Positions 34,912 through 44,178 of a stretch of DNA of 64,000 nucleotides are shown one piece after another. The position numbers and the translations under genes were made by a program. The notes below the pieces were generated by a model, which did not search any database, had not been told where the DNA came from, and saw nothing but the letters and a program-made list of their open reading frames with translations. The stretch is from Streptomyces rhizosphaerihabitans. Its GTDB lineage: Bacteria; Actinomycetota; Actinomycetes; Streptomycetales; Streptomycetaceae. Position 1 is the stretch's first letter, and every line of letters begins with the position of its first letter. The DNA is taken from the NCBI RefSeq assembly GCF_025399795.1, contig NZ_JAODTZ010000016.1:100418-164417 (forward strand), given 5' to 3'.

Positions 34912-36132
34912 TCAGGGGGCGGTGAGGGATGCGTCCTCGGCGGGCACCGGTTCGTCCTGGACCGGTTCGCGCAAGAAGGCGGAGAGCAGCATCGCGAGCA
35001 CCGGCACGGTGGCGAGTACCGCGAGTGCGCCTCGGGGACCGTAGTGGGTTGCGATGACGCCCAGCAGCGGCATGAACAGTCCACCGGCGCTCATCGCGAG
35101 GCCGAGAGTGACGCCGGCAGCGGTCCCGGGCCGGCTGGGCAGGTAGTCCTGGCCGAGCTTGATGAGGACGGCGAACGGGATGTTCGAGATCAGGCCGACC
35201 AGCAACGCAAGTGGCAGCGCGACGTATTTGTCGTCGCAGATCAGCATGAGCCACAGGGCGGGCAGCATAGCCGCGTTGCCGATCTGCACGGTGCGCACCA
35301 TGCCGATGCGGTCTGCCAGCCGCCCGCCGAGCAGCGTGCCGGCCACACCGCCGCCGAGTTCAAGCGTCAGCGCGAGACCACCGAGGCCGCTGCTCGCCTC
35401 CAGGTGGCGGATCCAGTACAGCGAGATGAAGGTGTTCAGTCCGGTCGAGATGGTGGACCGCATGATCTCGACGGCGGTCAGGGCCGCGAACCGGCCTGGC
35501 CGGTCCTTGCCCTGGCGCTGCACCTTCTTGACCGCCGTGTCGGACGTGCGGTTGTGGTGGCGCAGCAGGACGAAGCCCATGAGGACAGCAGGCGGGATGA
35601 AGAGCGCGGTCGCGCCCATCCCGAGGTTGCCCAGGGCCGGTGTGACCAGCGCCGGGGCGATGAAGAAACCCACGCTGCCGCCCGCGGCGAAGTAGCTCAT
35701 CGCGGTGGCACTGCCCCCGGCCGCACGGCGCGCGTCGCGCCCCGCGGGCGGATGGAACATCGCGATACCGACACCCGCCATCAGCAGGAGGGCGAAAACC
35801 AGCGGGTAGGAGGGCGCCAGTCCCGACATGCCTGCCCCGATACCCGCCAGGCTGATTCCCAGCGGCGACATCCACCGCAGCCGGAACCGGTCGGCGAGCA
35901 GTCCGATCGGTACCTGCGGCAATGCACTGCCGAGTGTCGCGGCGAGTGCCAGCCCCGAAGCCTGCACGTAACTGAAGTCGCGCTGCAGCACGAAGTATGG
36001 GACCGCCGCGGGTACGAGGCCCTGGTAGAAGTCGTCGACGGCATGGGCGCCGGCCCAGATCCGCATCCGACGCCAGTGCCCGGGCGGACGGCCCGCCTCA
36101 CGGGGAGTACTTGTTTCCTGGATCGTTGTCAC
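34912..36132 (-). CDS. MFS transporter, Fsr (fosmidomycin resistance)-like
   Basis: A 406-residue protein with 12 hydrophobic segments. HAVDDFYQGLVPAAVPYFV, QVPIGLLADR and the GVGIAMFHPPAGRDARR block resemble the Fsr subgroup of drug efflux MFS proteins (F-H-P motif). Residues 200-230 form a charged central loop. It is divergent from an AraC regulator 54 bases away that likely controls it. Confidence 0.87.
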   Translation of the reverse strand: MTTIQETSTPREAGRPPGHWRRMRIWAGAHAVDDFYQGLVPAAVPYFVLQRDFSYVQASGLALAATLGSALPQVPIGLLADRFRLRWMSPLGISLAGIGAGMSGLAPSYPLVFALLLMAGVGIAMFHPPAGRDARRAAGGSATAMSYFAAGGSVGFFIAPALVTPALGNLGMGATALFIPPAVLMGFVLLRHHNRTSDTAVKKVQRQGKDRPGRFAALTAVEIMRSTISTGLNTFISLYWIRHLEASSGLGGLALTLELGGGVAGTLLGGRLADRIGMVRTVQIGNAAMLPALWLMLICDDKYVALPLALLVGLISNIPFAVLIKLGQDYLPSRPGTAAGVTLGLAMSAGGLFMPLLGVIATHYGPRGALAVLATVPVLAMLLSAFLREPVQDEPVPAEDASLTAP

Positions 36133-36186
36133 ACACTCACGATGGACAAAAGCACCCCCTGCGCGCTTCCCGTATTCTGCCTATCC

Positions 36187-36954
36187 ATGTCGCAGATCCG
36201 CCACCAGCCCATCGCGCCGACCAGCACACGGTTCCTCGGTGGCGGCGAGACCATCGACCGGCACCGCCACGACGACCACCAGCTGATCTACGTCAGCTCG
36301 GGCGTGCTGGCGATCACCACGGAACACGGCTCCTGGATCGCCTCCAACGACCGCGCCCTGTGGATTCCGGCGAACACCTGGCACGAACACCGCTTCTACG
36401 GCCAGAGTCGCTTCCACACCATCGGCTTCCCCGCCCAAGGCAGGACGCCCCTGCTCGACGCCGAACTCCCCACGGTCATCGCCGTCGACACCCTGGTGCG
36501 CGAACTGCTCATCGCGCTCACCAGCACCACCCTCACACGGACCGAGACCCGGCACATCGAAGAAGTGCTGCGCGACCGACTGCGCCGCGTGACAACCCAG
36601 CCCGTTGCCCTGCCCGCCGCCCGCGACCAACGACTGGCCGACGCCTGCCGCCTCGTCGAAGAGGACCTGCACCAGCCCTGCACCCTCGCCCAGCTCGCCG
36701 GCCGCGTGCACACCAGCGAGCGCACCCTCTCCCGCCTCTACCGCGACGAGTTCGGCATGACCTTCCCCCAGTGGCGCACCCGCGCCCGGATCTTCACCGC
36801 GATGGTCATGCTCGCCGAGGGCGCCACCGTCACCGACACCGCCCACGCCTGCGGATGGGCGACAACCAGCGCCTTCGTCCAAACCTTCGCCCAGACGGTA
36901 GGCATCACCCCAGGTATCTACCGCGCAGGCGTGGGCAATTCGCAGGAGGAATGA
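36187..36954 (+). CDS. AraC-family regulator with cupin sensor
   Basis: 255 residues from ATG 36187 (ATG 36142 is in frame but less likely; TATTCT just before 36187 suggests a leaderless start). An N-terminal cupin (GGETIDRHRHDDHQLIYVSSG..WIPANTWHEHRF) is followed by two HTH motifs (CTLAQLAGRVHTSERTLSRLYRDEFGMTFPQW; ATVTDTAHACGWATTSAFVQTFAQTVG). The layout resembles NimR/YdhB-type regulators that control a divergent MFS exporter, as here. Confidence 0.88.
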   Translation: MSQIRHQPIAPTSTRFLGGGETIDRHRHDDHQLIYVSSGVLAITTEHGSWIASNDRALWIPANTWHEHRFYGQSRFHTIGFPAQGRTPLLDAELPTVIAVDTLVRELLIALTSTTLTRTETRHIEEVLRDRLRRVTTQPVALPAARDQRLADACRLVEEDLHQPCTLAQLAGRVHTSERTLSRLYRDEFGMTFPQWRTRARIFTAMVMLAEGATVTDTAHACGWATTSAFVQTFAQTVGITPGIYRAGVGNSQEE

Positions 36955-37067
36955 TGGCCAAAGCGGCGGGGCGGTCGCGGAGTAACGCTCGCACGGCACG
37001 GTCCCCAAGGCAGCGCGCCAGCGGATCCGACGCTCGCTGAATCCAACTCGCCAGTCAGGCACGGCTG

Positions 37068-37522
37068 TCAGCGGCGATAAACCGACTCCGGCGGCGTGGC
37101 AGACCACGCGTGTTCCTCTTCGACCCCAGCCCCCACGACGACATCCACCAGGGAGGGATCAGTCCGGCTGGGCCGGTGAGCGATGACGACTGTGTCCACC
37201 AGGTTCCACCACTGCACCGGCCCCTGGTGGTCCCAGACCTCGACGCATACGTCGCCCAGCAATCCGGTCGCCTTCCCGGCCTGGGAAAGGGCATCTGAGA
37301 ACGCCCCGTCGGGCGTACATCCCCGCAGGGTCAGGACCTCGCGCGGCGGCGGCACCCTGTCCAAGAACAGGCCCTCCACGCCGGTGCACCGCCCCAGAGC
37401 TTCTCCTCGCCCTCCTCGTCCTCACGGACCAGCAGGTACTTGACCGGGAAGTCCCGCCCCCAGGCAGCATGGTGTTCGACCCGCCCCCGACCCCCGAACG
37501 ACCAGACGACGATTCCTCGCAT
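37068..37522 (-). pseudogene. Hypothetical protein with a frameshift
   Basis: ATG 37522 opens a frame (MRGIVVWSFGGRGRVEHHAAWGRDFPVKYLLV..EEKLWGGAPA) that degenerates at ~37380. A second frame from 37379 (VEGLFLDRVPPPREVLTLRG..DVCVEVWDHQGPVQWWNLVDTV) continues to 37068. Exactly two bases (GC at 37381-37380) lie between them, so one base is missing or two are extra. I do not recognise the family. Confidence 0.5.
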
Positions 37523-37587
37523 CCACGATACGTGGGCCACCCCCTGTGGCCTTGACGATCGGACGGGGATGGCCCACCCCACCGCCC

Positions 37588-37698
37588 GGCCTTCTCGCGG
37601 ACCAGGAGCTCGTCACGGGCCGTCTGCCAGGTGGCCAGGTCAACGACGGGCGGGCGACCGGGCAGCGCGATGGCCGGATCGTTCGGCGTGGTCGTCAT
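37588..37698 (-). pseudogene. Truncated DUF899 (thioredoxin-like) gene
   Basis: ATG 37698 behind GGAGG begins the standard DUF899 N-terminus (LPGRPPVVDLATWQTARDELLVREKA). After 37 codons the similarity stops abruptly and the rest of the family (the thioredoxin-like core) is absent. It is a deletion remnant lying against the frameshifted hypothetical gene. Confidence 0.7.
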
Positions 37699-38187
37699 GG
37701 TGTCCTCCGCGGTGTCTCGTGCCGGGCATGGCCGTACGACTTCTATGACGGTCACCAGAACGGACTCGCGACACGGCCGGAACTCATCGCGGCAGAAGGT
37801 GCCCCCGGTCGAACCTGTACGGACCACGTCGTGCCGACGAGGTCACGGTCGCGCTCTCGGCAGGCTTGCCGGGCACCCGCGACTCAGGGGTGATGTCCAT
37901 ACGCGTGGCCGACTCAGCCGCGGGACCGTCGTCGACGCGGGGCGTCGGACCCACGCCGTCCGACGGCCTGCCGATCGCATCGCGCTGCTGCTCAGGGGTC
38001 ACGCTCCTCCGGCACCCGGCGCCCCGAACTCATCCGGGTCACCGGGCGCGCGGACACCGCGACCGGGCGGCAGGGTAGTGGTGCCGACGTCGGAGACCAC
38101 CGATCGGAATCGCCGTCCGGACCGCGGCGTCGTCCGCGGTTCCTGTCCCGGACGAGAGGCCCTTGAGCGCATTCACCAGGAGGTTTC
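37699..38187. other. Intergenic region, no gene seen
   Basis: 489 bases upstream of the hypothetical gene at 38188. Open frames here lack start signals and family cues. AGGAGG at 38179-38184 serves the next gene. Confidence 0.4.
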
Positions 38188-38844
38188 GTGCACGACAAGC
38201 CGCTCCTCAAGAGCGTCGGTGAACTGCTGCGCCGACGGCACGGTTCCTCGGGCCGCACCCAGCAGGCGGGGCCGGACGGGTTCACCCTGGACGGCTTGAA
38301 GGCCAGCGGGTTCATCGCCGGTACGCTCAGTGCCGAGGACGAAGCGACGCTCGCCGACGAAGTCGCCCAGCTTCTTCCGCACCACTGGGATCTCCCCACC
38401 AAGTCGGTGGAGGCACTGACTCCGGTCATCGACCACCTCGGTGGCCAGCCGGAGTTGATGGCCTGGCTGGACCGTCACCCCGGGCGAGCACGGCTGATCG
38501 CGCGGATCTACGTCCTCCTGGGCCACCTCGACCAGTACAGCGACGACCCGGCGGTACTCGCGGCTGTGCGGCACGCCAGAGCTCAGGACCCGTACCCCGT
38601 CGGCCTGCGCGGCTACCTGACGCCGGAGACGAACGACGAAACCCTGGGCGGTCTCGCCTTCCGGATCGAGGAACTCCTCGGGGACAACCGCGAAGAGGAC
38701 GCCACCGCACTCGCCCTGACGACCGCCGACTGGCTGCGCCGTGCGGCACGGAACGCCGACACCCCGAGTCCGGACGTCCGCGAGATGGGCGAACTCATGG
38801 GCCATATGCACCAGGACATCAGCGAGGCCGCCCCGCACTCCTGA
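38188..38844 (+). CDS. Hypothetical protein
   Basis: A 218-residue protein with a GTG start behind AGGAGG. It is mainly helical and acidic (TLSAEDEATLADEVAQLLPHHWDLP; ETLGGLAFRIEELLGDNREED). No signal peptide, membrane segment or motif is recognised. Coding is supported by the ribosome-binding site and third-position G/C use. Confidence 0.72.
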   Translation: MHDKPLLKSVGELLRRRHGSSGRTQQAGPDGFTLDGLKASGFIAGTLSAEDEATLADEVAQLLPHHWDLPTKSVEALTPVIDHLGGQPELMAWLDRHPGRARLIARIYVLLGHLDQYSDDPAVLAAVRHARAQDPYPVGLRGYLTPETNDETLGGLAFRIEELLGDNREEDATALALTTADWLRRAARNADTPSPDVREMGELMGHMHQDISEAAPHS

Positions 38845-39339
38845 CTCGGCGGCGCGCAGGGGCAGGTGGCCTTGCTGTCCCTGTCCGCGATGACCGTCGG
38901 CTCCGGGGGATGAGCGGAGTACGACCGTGCGCGGCCCCGAAGGACTTGCCGACTGCGAGGGCCTCGCCATCGCTCTCGTCGGGCAGGCCGACCGCTGGGC
39001 CACGCACCGTGCCGCGCGGTCCGCCCGTTCCTGTCCCGCGATCCCAGGCACCTTCGTGCCGTCGCGACGGCACGAGAAGGGTGGTGCAGGTGGTTTTTTT
39101 GGGGCGTGAGGCGGTCCTCCGGCGAGGCCGGAGCAGGCAGACGGACTCGATCCGGTGCCGTACGGCCGTTTGAGCACCCCGTCAGAAGCGCTCCGTGTGA
39201 AGATCCTCCAAAGCGTCGGGCCCGAGCCGGACGGTGCGGTGGCTGTTGGTTCCGCATCTCGAACCGGCCGTGGCAGTCGGCGCTGATGGCTGTCCCTCGG
39301 CCCGCGCTGGTGGGACGAGGTTGGGGAGAAGGGCATCGG
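38845..39339. other. Intergenic region, no gene seen
   Basis: 495 bases. A T7 run at ~39092-39098 and several short frames are present; none has a family match. The presence of possible gene fragments cannot be excluded. Confidence 0.35.
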
Positions 39340-40155
39340 ATGAGCGCACGTTTCGAGGAGATCGACTGGCGGCCGACGGCCATGGGCGAGATCAGCCTGC
39401 GTCGCCGGCGAGATCCGCTGTCGGGCGAGGACGTGTACGAGGTGAAGCTCGGTGACGAGTACCTGATGTCCAGTCTCTTCACCACGGGCGAGGTCGAGCT
39501 GGCCCGGCTCGGCCTGGCGGAGCTGTCCGACGGCCCGCTCGACGTCGTAGTGGGTGGACTCGGTCTCGGGTACACGGCCAGGACGGCGCTGGACGATCCG
39601 CGTGTGCGTTCGCTCATCGTCGTCGACACCCTGGCCGAAGTGATCGACTGGCACCGTCGCGGGCTTGTGCCGCTGGGAGCGGGACTGGCGTCGGACCCCA
39701 GATGCCGCCTGGTGCGCGGGGATTTCTTCGCGATGACTGCTGGGAGCGTGGCGGGGAAACCGTCGTCTGCCGGTGGTGCGGGGGCGGACGCTCCGGTGCC
39801 GACGGGGGACAAGGCTGCCGACGGCGCCGGTGCGGCGCCGCACGGTTTGGACCCCGAATCTCCTGGCCGCCGTTTCCACGCGATCCTGCTGGACGTCGAT
39901 CACTCGCCGCGTCATGTGCTGCACCCCGACCACGCCGTGCTCTACACCCGGGCCGGTCTGACGGCTCTTGCCGAACTGCTGTATCCCGGCGGCGTGTTCG
40001 CGTTGTGGTCGAACGACCCACCGGACAAGGAGTTCAGCTCGGTGCTCGCGGAAGTCTTCGCGGAGACCGCCGCGCACGTAGTGGATTTCGACAATCCACT
40101 ACAAGGCGGGACCTCGGCCAACACCGTCTACGTCGCCCGAAGGCGCGACGGCTGA
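39340..40155 (+). CDS. Spermidine-synthase-like protein with a low-complexity insert
   Basis: 271 residues from ATG 39340 (GGGGAGAAGGG upstream). LDVVVGGLGLGYTARTAL is the nucleotide-binding Gly-rich motif, VRSLIVVDTLAEVIDWHR the ribose-binding acidic strand, and FHAILLDVDHSP a catalytic-Asp-like region, as in spermine/spermidine synthase-type Rossmann proteins. Between ~130 and 175 lies an Ala/Gly/Pro-rich insert (GSVAGKPSSAGGAGADAP..) not typical of the family. The polyamine substrate motifs are weak, so a different transferase role is possible. Confidence 0.78.
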   Translation: MSARFEEIDWRPTAMGEISLRRRRDPLSGEDVYEVKLGDEYLMSSLFTTGEVELARLGLAELSDGPLDVVVGGLGLGYTARTALDDPRVRSLIVVDTLAEVIDWHRRGLVPLGAGLASDPRCRLVRGDFFAMTAGSVAGKPSSAGGAGADAPVPTGDKAADGAGAAPHGLDPESPGRRFHAILLDVDHSPRHVLHPDHAVLYTRAGLTALAELLYPGGVFALWSNDPPDKEFSSVLAEVFAETAAHVVDFDNPLQGGTSANTVYVARRRDG

Positions 40156-40247
40156 CAGCCCCGAGGCGGACTGCGACCACCCCGAACGGGGCTGGGGGCC
40201 GGACTGTCTGGACGTGGGACGACCTTGGCCGGTTCGCGTGGCCGGCC

Positions 40248-41159
40248 TCAGACTCCACTCCGGTGGAGGGGCTGGAGGCGGGCCAGGTCGTCCTGCGAGA
40301 GCCGCAGCGCACCGGCGGCGACGTTCTCGATCAGGTGGTCGGGGTCGCGCGTGCCCGGGATGGCCAGTACATGTGGTCCACGGTGCAGTGTCCACGCCAG
40401 CCGGACCTGCGCGGGCGTCGCGCCGTGTGCGCGCGCGACGGCGAGCAGTTCGTCGTCGTGCGTGTCGCTCGCACTCGCCTCGCGCCGGTCTCCGGAGATC
40501 GCGAAGTACGGTACGAACGCGATACCTTGCTCGCCACAGCTGTCCAGTAGGCCGTTGGCATCAGCGAGTCGGTGGTCGAGGCCGTACCAGTTCTGCACGC
40601 AGACCACCGGTGCGATGGCCTGGGCTTCGGCGAGGTGCTCGGGCTTGACGCTGGAGATGCCCAGGTGGCGGATGAGCCCGGCGTCGCGCAACTCGGCCAG
40701 GGCGCCGAAGTGTTCGGCGATCGAGTCCTGGTCCATCCTGCGCAGGTTGACGACATCGAGATGGTCGCGGCCGAGTTGGCGCAGGTTCTCCTCGACCTGC
40801 CCGCGCAGTTGCTCGGGCGTGGCCGAGGCCAGCCACTCACCCGACGGATCCCGCCCCGGTCCGACCTTGGTGACGATGACCAGGTCATCGGGGTACGGGG
40901 CAAGCGCCCGGTTGATCAGCTCGTTGGCGGAGCGCAACGGGGAGAAGTAGAACGCGGCGGTGTCTATGTGATTCACGCCGAGCTCGACCGCGCGACGCAG
41001 GACCCTGACCGCGAGGTCGCGGTCGGTCGGGGCGTCATCGGTGCTCCCCCTCATGCCGTTCCCCGTCAGGCGCATCGTGCCGAAGCCGAGACGGTTGACT
41101 TCCCGGTCGCCGAGCTTCCAGGTGCCCGCGGCCGCCGCGGTGGTCGTCTCCGAGATCAA
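40248..41159 (-). CDS. Aldo/keto reductase
   Basis: A 303-residue protein. VNRLGFGTMRLTG, HIDTAAFYFSPLRSANELIN (catalytic Asp and Tyr), LVIVTKVGPG (catalytic Lys) and a late WTLHRGPHVLAIPGTRDPDHLIEN (NADPH site) define the AKR fold. The His of the tetrad would lie in LDVVNLRRMD, where Asn replaces His. That is seen in some bacterial AKRs of this oxidoreductase subgroup. The substrate is unknown. Confidence 0.9.
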   Translation of the reverse strand: MISETTTAAAAGTWKLGDREVNRLGFGTMRLTGNGMRGSTDDAPTDRDLAVRVLRRAVELGVNHIDTAAFYFSPLRSANELINRALAPYPDDLVIVTKVGPGRDPSGEWLASATPEQLRGQVEENLRQLGRDHLDVVNLRRMDQDSIAEHFGALAELRDAGLIRHLGISSVKPEHLAEAQAIAPVVCVQNWYGLDHRLADANGLLDSCGEQGIAFVPYFAISGDRREASASDTHDDELLAVARAHGATPAQVRLAWTLHRGPHVLAIPGTRDPDHLIENVAAGALRLSQDDLARLQPLHRSGV

Positions 41160-41528
41160 GATTCAGGCCTTCCTTACGACTTTGGAGCGACTGAAGATGC
41201 TCTGATCCTTCGGCGAGGGCGGGGGACCCTGTCCGGCACCAACAAGGGCTACCGCGGTTCGCCGCCTCTGCCGACCTCGGAGTATGAGGTCGCGTTCACT
41301 ACGAAAAGAAGGCATGAACCGGGCGGGAAGAGTCACATGGAGAACTGGAACGAGTTGGCACCGTGTCGCGTTGGAAGATATACGGACGCCACCACGGAGC
41401 AGCGTCCGGGACCTGCCACCGACCGCCGGGTGGGCGAGTCTCTCGTCGGACCCGTTCCGCGCGGGCCGCGGCGTGAACGTCGCGGGGCGAACGTCGGCCG
41501 GTCGGCGATGCCGGCCGGTGTCCGTGGC
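41160..41528. other. Intergenic region, no confident gene
   Basis: 369 bases between two minus-strand genes. A plus-strand frame from ATG 41337 (MENWNELAPCRVGRY..) has GGGAAG upstream but runs into the methyltransferase gene; I treat it as chance. Confidence 0.35.
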
Positions 41529-42329
41529 TCAGAGGCGCTGCCCCCAGGCCATCATCAGGCCGGGGCCGAGTTCGGCGAGCTGGGGTGAGGCCAGGTAGGC
41601 GAGTGCGTCGTCGATGTCGGCGGCGTCCACCCGCCCGGTTTCCTCCAGGGCGGGCCGCATCCGGTTCCACGTCTCGGACCAGAAACGAGCCAGGGGGCTG
41701 CCGGCGACCAGCGGCGGGCAGAAGAGTTCACCGGCGACGTTCTGGAGGCCTTCCTCTCTCAGGAAGTGCGGATATGCCGGGACGCCCGACGTGTCCGTGC
41801 CGATGGTCGACCGCAGTGCCTGCCACATGGCGTCCATGGTCCGTCGGTAGGGCGACGAGGTGTCCAGGGCATTCGGCACCTCCACGGCATCACCGAGCAG
41901 CAGCCGGCCGCCCGGGTTCAGCCATCGCACGAGACGCGAGACGAGCCGACGGCGTTCGGGCAGGTGCATGAGAACGAACCTGGCATGGATCAGGTCGAAG
42001 CCGCCCAGGTCCAGGCTCTCGTCCCGCAGATCGGCGGTGACCACCCGCATCCGCGGACCCGCGAGGTCGTCCAGACCGGCGGTGTCCCGGTCCAGTGCGA
42101 CCACCTCCGCGGCGCCCGCCTCCTCCAGCAGCCAGCGGACCACAGTCCCCGTTCCGGCCCCCACTTCCAGGCAGCGGCTGCCCGGCCCTGGGCCCAGAGC
42201 GCGCAGACGACCCGTGGTGACAGGGTCGTAGACCAGCGCCGCCGCGTCGATGCGCTCGGCTTCCTGGGGGTGCTCCGGCTCGAACAGGTCCTGTCCGTAA
42301 TGGCCGCCGGAGGCTGGAGGGCCGGTCAT
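41529..42329 (-). CDS. Class I SAM-dependent methyltransferase with palindromic start site
   Basis: 266 residues from ATG 42329, with GGAGGG in front. SRCLEVGAGTGTVVRWLL is motif I, VVALDRDTAGL motif II, and FDLIHARFVLMHLPERRRLVSRLVRWLNPGGRLLLGD motifs III-IV. The N-terminus GGHYGQDLFEPEHPQEAERIDAAALVYDP is common in Streptomyces homologues. The ribosome-binding site and ATG lie inside a perfect 38-bp palindrome, so translation is probably regulated by mRNA folding or a bound protein. Confidence 0.9.
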   Translation of the reverse strand: MTGPPASGGHYGQDLFEPEHPQEAERIDAAALVYDPVTTGRLRALGPGPGSRCLEVGAGTGTVVRWLLEEAGAAEVVALDRDTAGLDDLAGPRMRVVTADLRDESLDLGGFDLIHARFVLMHLPERRRLVSRLVRWLNPGGRLLLGDAVEVPNALDTSSPYRRTMDAMWQALRSTIGTDTSGVPAYPHFLREEGLQNVAGELFCPPLVAGSPLARFWSETWNRMRPALEETGRVDAADIDDALAYLASPQLAELGPGLMMAWGQRL

Positions 42330-42347
42330 GACCGGCCCTCCAGCCTC
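42310..42347. promoter_or_regulatory. Perfect 38-bp palindrome over the methyltransferase ribosome-binding site and start codon
   Basis: GAGGCTGGAGGGCCGGTCA is followed directly by its exact reverse complement, with no unpaired centre. The axis falls in TCATGA, which is the start codon. In RNA a stem of up to 16-17 bp would hide the GGAGGG Shine-Dalgarno and leave AUG in the loop. In DNA it could bind a dimeric protein. Confidence 0.95.
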
Positions 42348-42648
42348 GGTCCTCCTGTACCTCTCCTGCCGGTCCGTGCCATGCGAACTCCTCAGCATTG
42401 AAGATCGGTTACGGCCAGGGTGACAGCTTTCGGGCCGCACGGCAGATGTTGATCACAGGATCGGCTGACCTTTGCACCGGCTGTGACCCTTGAAACCCGC
42501 CCGTAACGCTCATAACATGATCGAACTCACGACGATTACCCTGATCGTCCGTCCTTCACTAGAAGAACACGCCATCTAGCGTGAAGGGTGAGTCATTTGA
42601 CCAATATCTAACAAATCGGCCAATTAGTTGATATCTATATCATCGCGA
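42348..42648. other. AT-rich divergent leader
   Basis: 301 bases between the methyltransferase and the PAP2 gene. The last ~90 bases are strikingly A/T-rich (ATTTGACCAATATCTAAC..). TCGCGA-ATGCTT-TCGCGA at ~42642-42659 is an inverted repeat around the PAP2 ATG. Confidence 0.5.
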
Positions 42649-43977
42649 ATGCTTTCGCGAATAAACAACAGAATTGCGTTCGTCGCACGACGTCAACCAC
42701 GGGCGATGCTGTGGGTCGTGGCGGGTGTGGTGGCCTTCGTATTCCTCGTCACGATGGAGATCGTCGCGCGTCACTACGGCCTGCCGGGGCCGATGACCAA
42801 CCAGGCGCGGGAGGTGATAGTCGCCCCCACCTCGGGGCCGCTGCTGTATGCCGGCCTGGCGTTGATGATGGTGGTGCTCACCTGGCGGCAACGGGCCATC
42901 GCTGTGGCTGTGGCGCTCGGTATCGACGTTGTCTTCGTGCTGGTGCGGTGGGCGGTCGACGCCAAAATGAGCTTCGGCAATGGCGCGCTCTGGGTGATCT
43001 TGGCCTATGCGTTCATCGCCGTCACGCGGCGCACGGGCCGGGAACGTGTCCTGCTGCTGAAGGGTGTCGGGCTGGGCCTGCTCCTGGTGGCCGGCCACAA
43101 GACCGGCGACACCTGGTTGCTCATCACATCGAAGACGCGACCGGCCGTCCTCGACCCGTACGTGGCAACAGCCGATCACGCGCTGGGCAACCCGTCATGG
43201 GTGGCAGGCCGGATGGTCGCGGCCACCGGGCCGATCGGCAGCCATGCTCTCCACCTCGTCTATGGTCAGCTCCCGCTGGCAGCGGCCGTCTTCGCGCTGT
43301 ACCAGCTGCGTAAGGTGGCGGTCGAGCGCCGATTCCCGGGCCATCATCTGGTGCGCACCTTTCTGGTCATCGGCCTGCTCGGGCCGGTCATATACATGAT
43401 CTTCCCGGTGGCAGGACCGGTCTTCGCCTACGGTGCCGAAGGCGGGCACTGGGCGGCGGCCAACCTGTGGCCGCAGACGGCACCGCCGATCGGTGCCCCG
43501 CACAAGATGCTGTTCGACGAGGTCACTCCTCGCAACTGCATGCCCAGCCTGCATACGGCCTGGGCCACCACGCTCTTCATCCATTCCCGGGAGGCCTCAC
43601 GGATTCTGCGGTTCGCGGGAACGTTCTGGCTGGTCGGCACGCTCACCGCAACCCTGGGCTTCGGCTACCACTACGGCGCGGATCTCGTTGCCGGCGTGGT
43701 GTTCGCGCTCACGGTCGAGGCGGCTATGCGATCGTTCGACCGCGGCTGGGACCGCTCGGGAATCCGGCTGGTGAGCTACGGCGCCATTGTTTTCTCCGTG
43801 CTCCTGGTGTCGTATCGCTACCTGCCGTTGGAGATGGCCAGACATCCCTGGGTGTTCGGGCCGAGCCTTCTTCTGGCGATGGCCTCAGTGGTGTACGGCT
43901 ACGTGCGGACCACCAAGCAGTGGAATCCGAAGGCCGTACCGGCGCAGCAACCGGAACCGCAACTCGTACAGGTGTGA
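42649..43977 (+). CDS. PAP2/inositol-phosphoceramide-synthase-like membrane phosphatase
   Basis: About 442 residues from ATG 42649 (TTG 42628 is possible). There are at least eight hydrophobic helices. The PAP2 phosphatase motifs lie late in the protein: the NCMPSLHTAWATTL block with the catalytic His, and GFGYHYGADLVAGVVFAL with the second His/Asp. The arrangement fits the PAP2_3/AUR1-like family, acting on phospholipid head groups at the membrane. There is no clear ribosome-binding site, so a leaderless or structured start is likely. Confidence 0.85.
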   Translation: MLSRINNRIAFVARRQPRAMLWVVAGVVAFVFLVTMEIVARHYGLPGPMTNQAREVIVAPTSGPLLYAGLALMMVVLTWRQRAIAVAVALGIDVVFVLVRWAVDAKMSFGNGALWVILAYAFIAVTRRTGRERVLLLKGVGLGLLLVAGHKTGDTWLLITSKTRPAVLDPYVATADHALGNPSWVAGRMVAATGPIGSHALHLVYGQLPLAAAVFALYQLRKVAVERRFPGHHLVRTFLVIGLLGPVIYMIFPVAGPVFAYGAEGGHWAAANLWPQTAPPIGAPHKMLFDEVTPRNCMPSLHTAWATTLFIHSREASRILRFAGTFWLVGTLTATLGFGYHYGADLVAGVVFALTVEAAMRSFDRGWDRSGIRLVSYGAIVFSVLLVSYRYLPLEMARHPWVFGPSLLLAMASVVYGYVRTTKQWNPKAVPAQQPEPQLVQV

Positions 43978-44178
43978 CCGCTGTCCGCCCACAACCTGTC
44001 GAAACGCCTTGGACCGGCCGCGGAGGCCTTCTGGGACGGGGGGCTGGAGCCGGTGGCGGGCCGCGCCCGGGAAGTCTGGAGTTGTCTTGGAGCCCACTCA
44101 AGGGTGTTGGGTGGTGGATGAGACACCGCGTCGCGACGTGGTGACCGAGTGGACGACGGGTTTCATGAGGAGCACTCC

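Noticed and set aside
41337..41588. Plus-strand small ORF (MENWNELAPCRVGRY..), considered as a RiPP-like precursor
   Set aside because: No modifying enzyme nearby, it runs antisense into the methyltransferase gene, and composition looks like chance.
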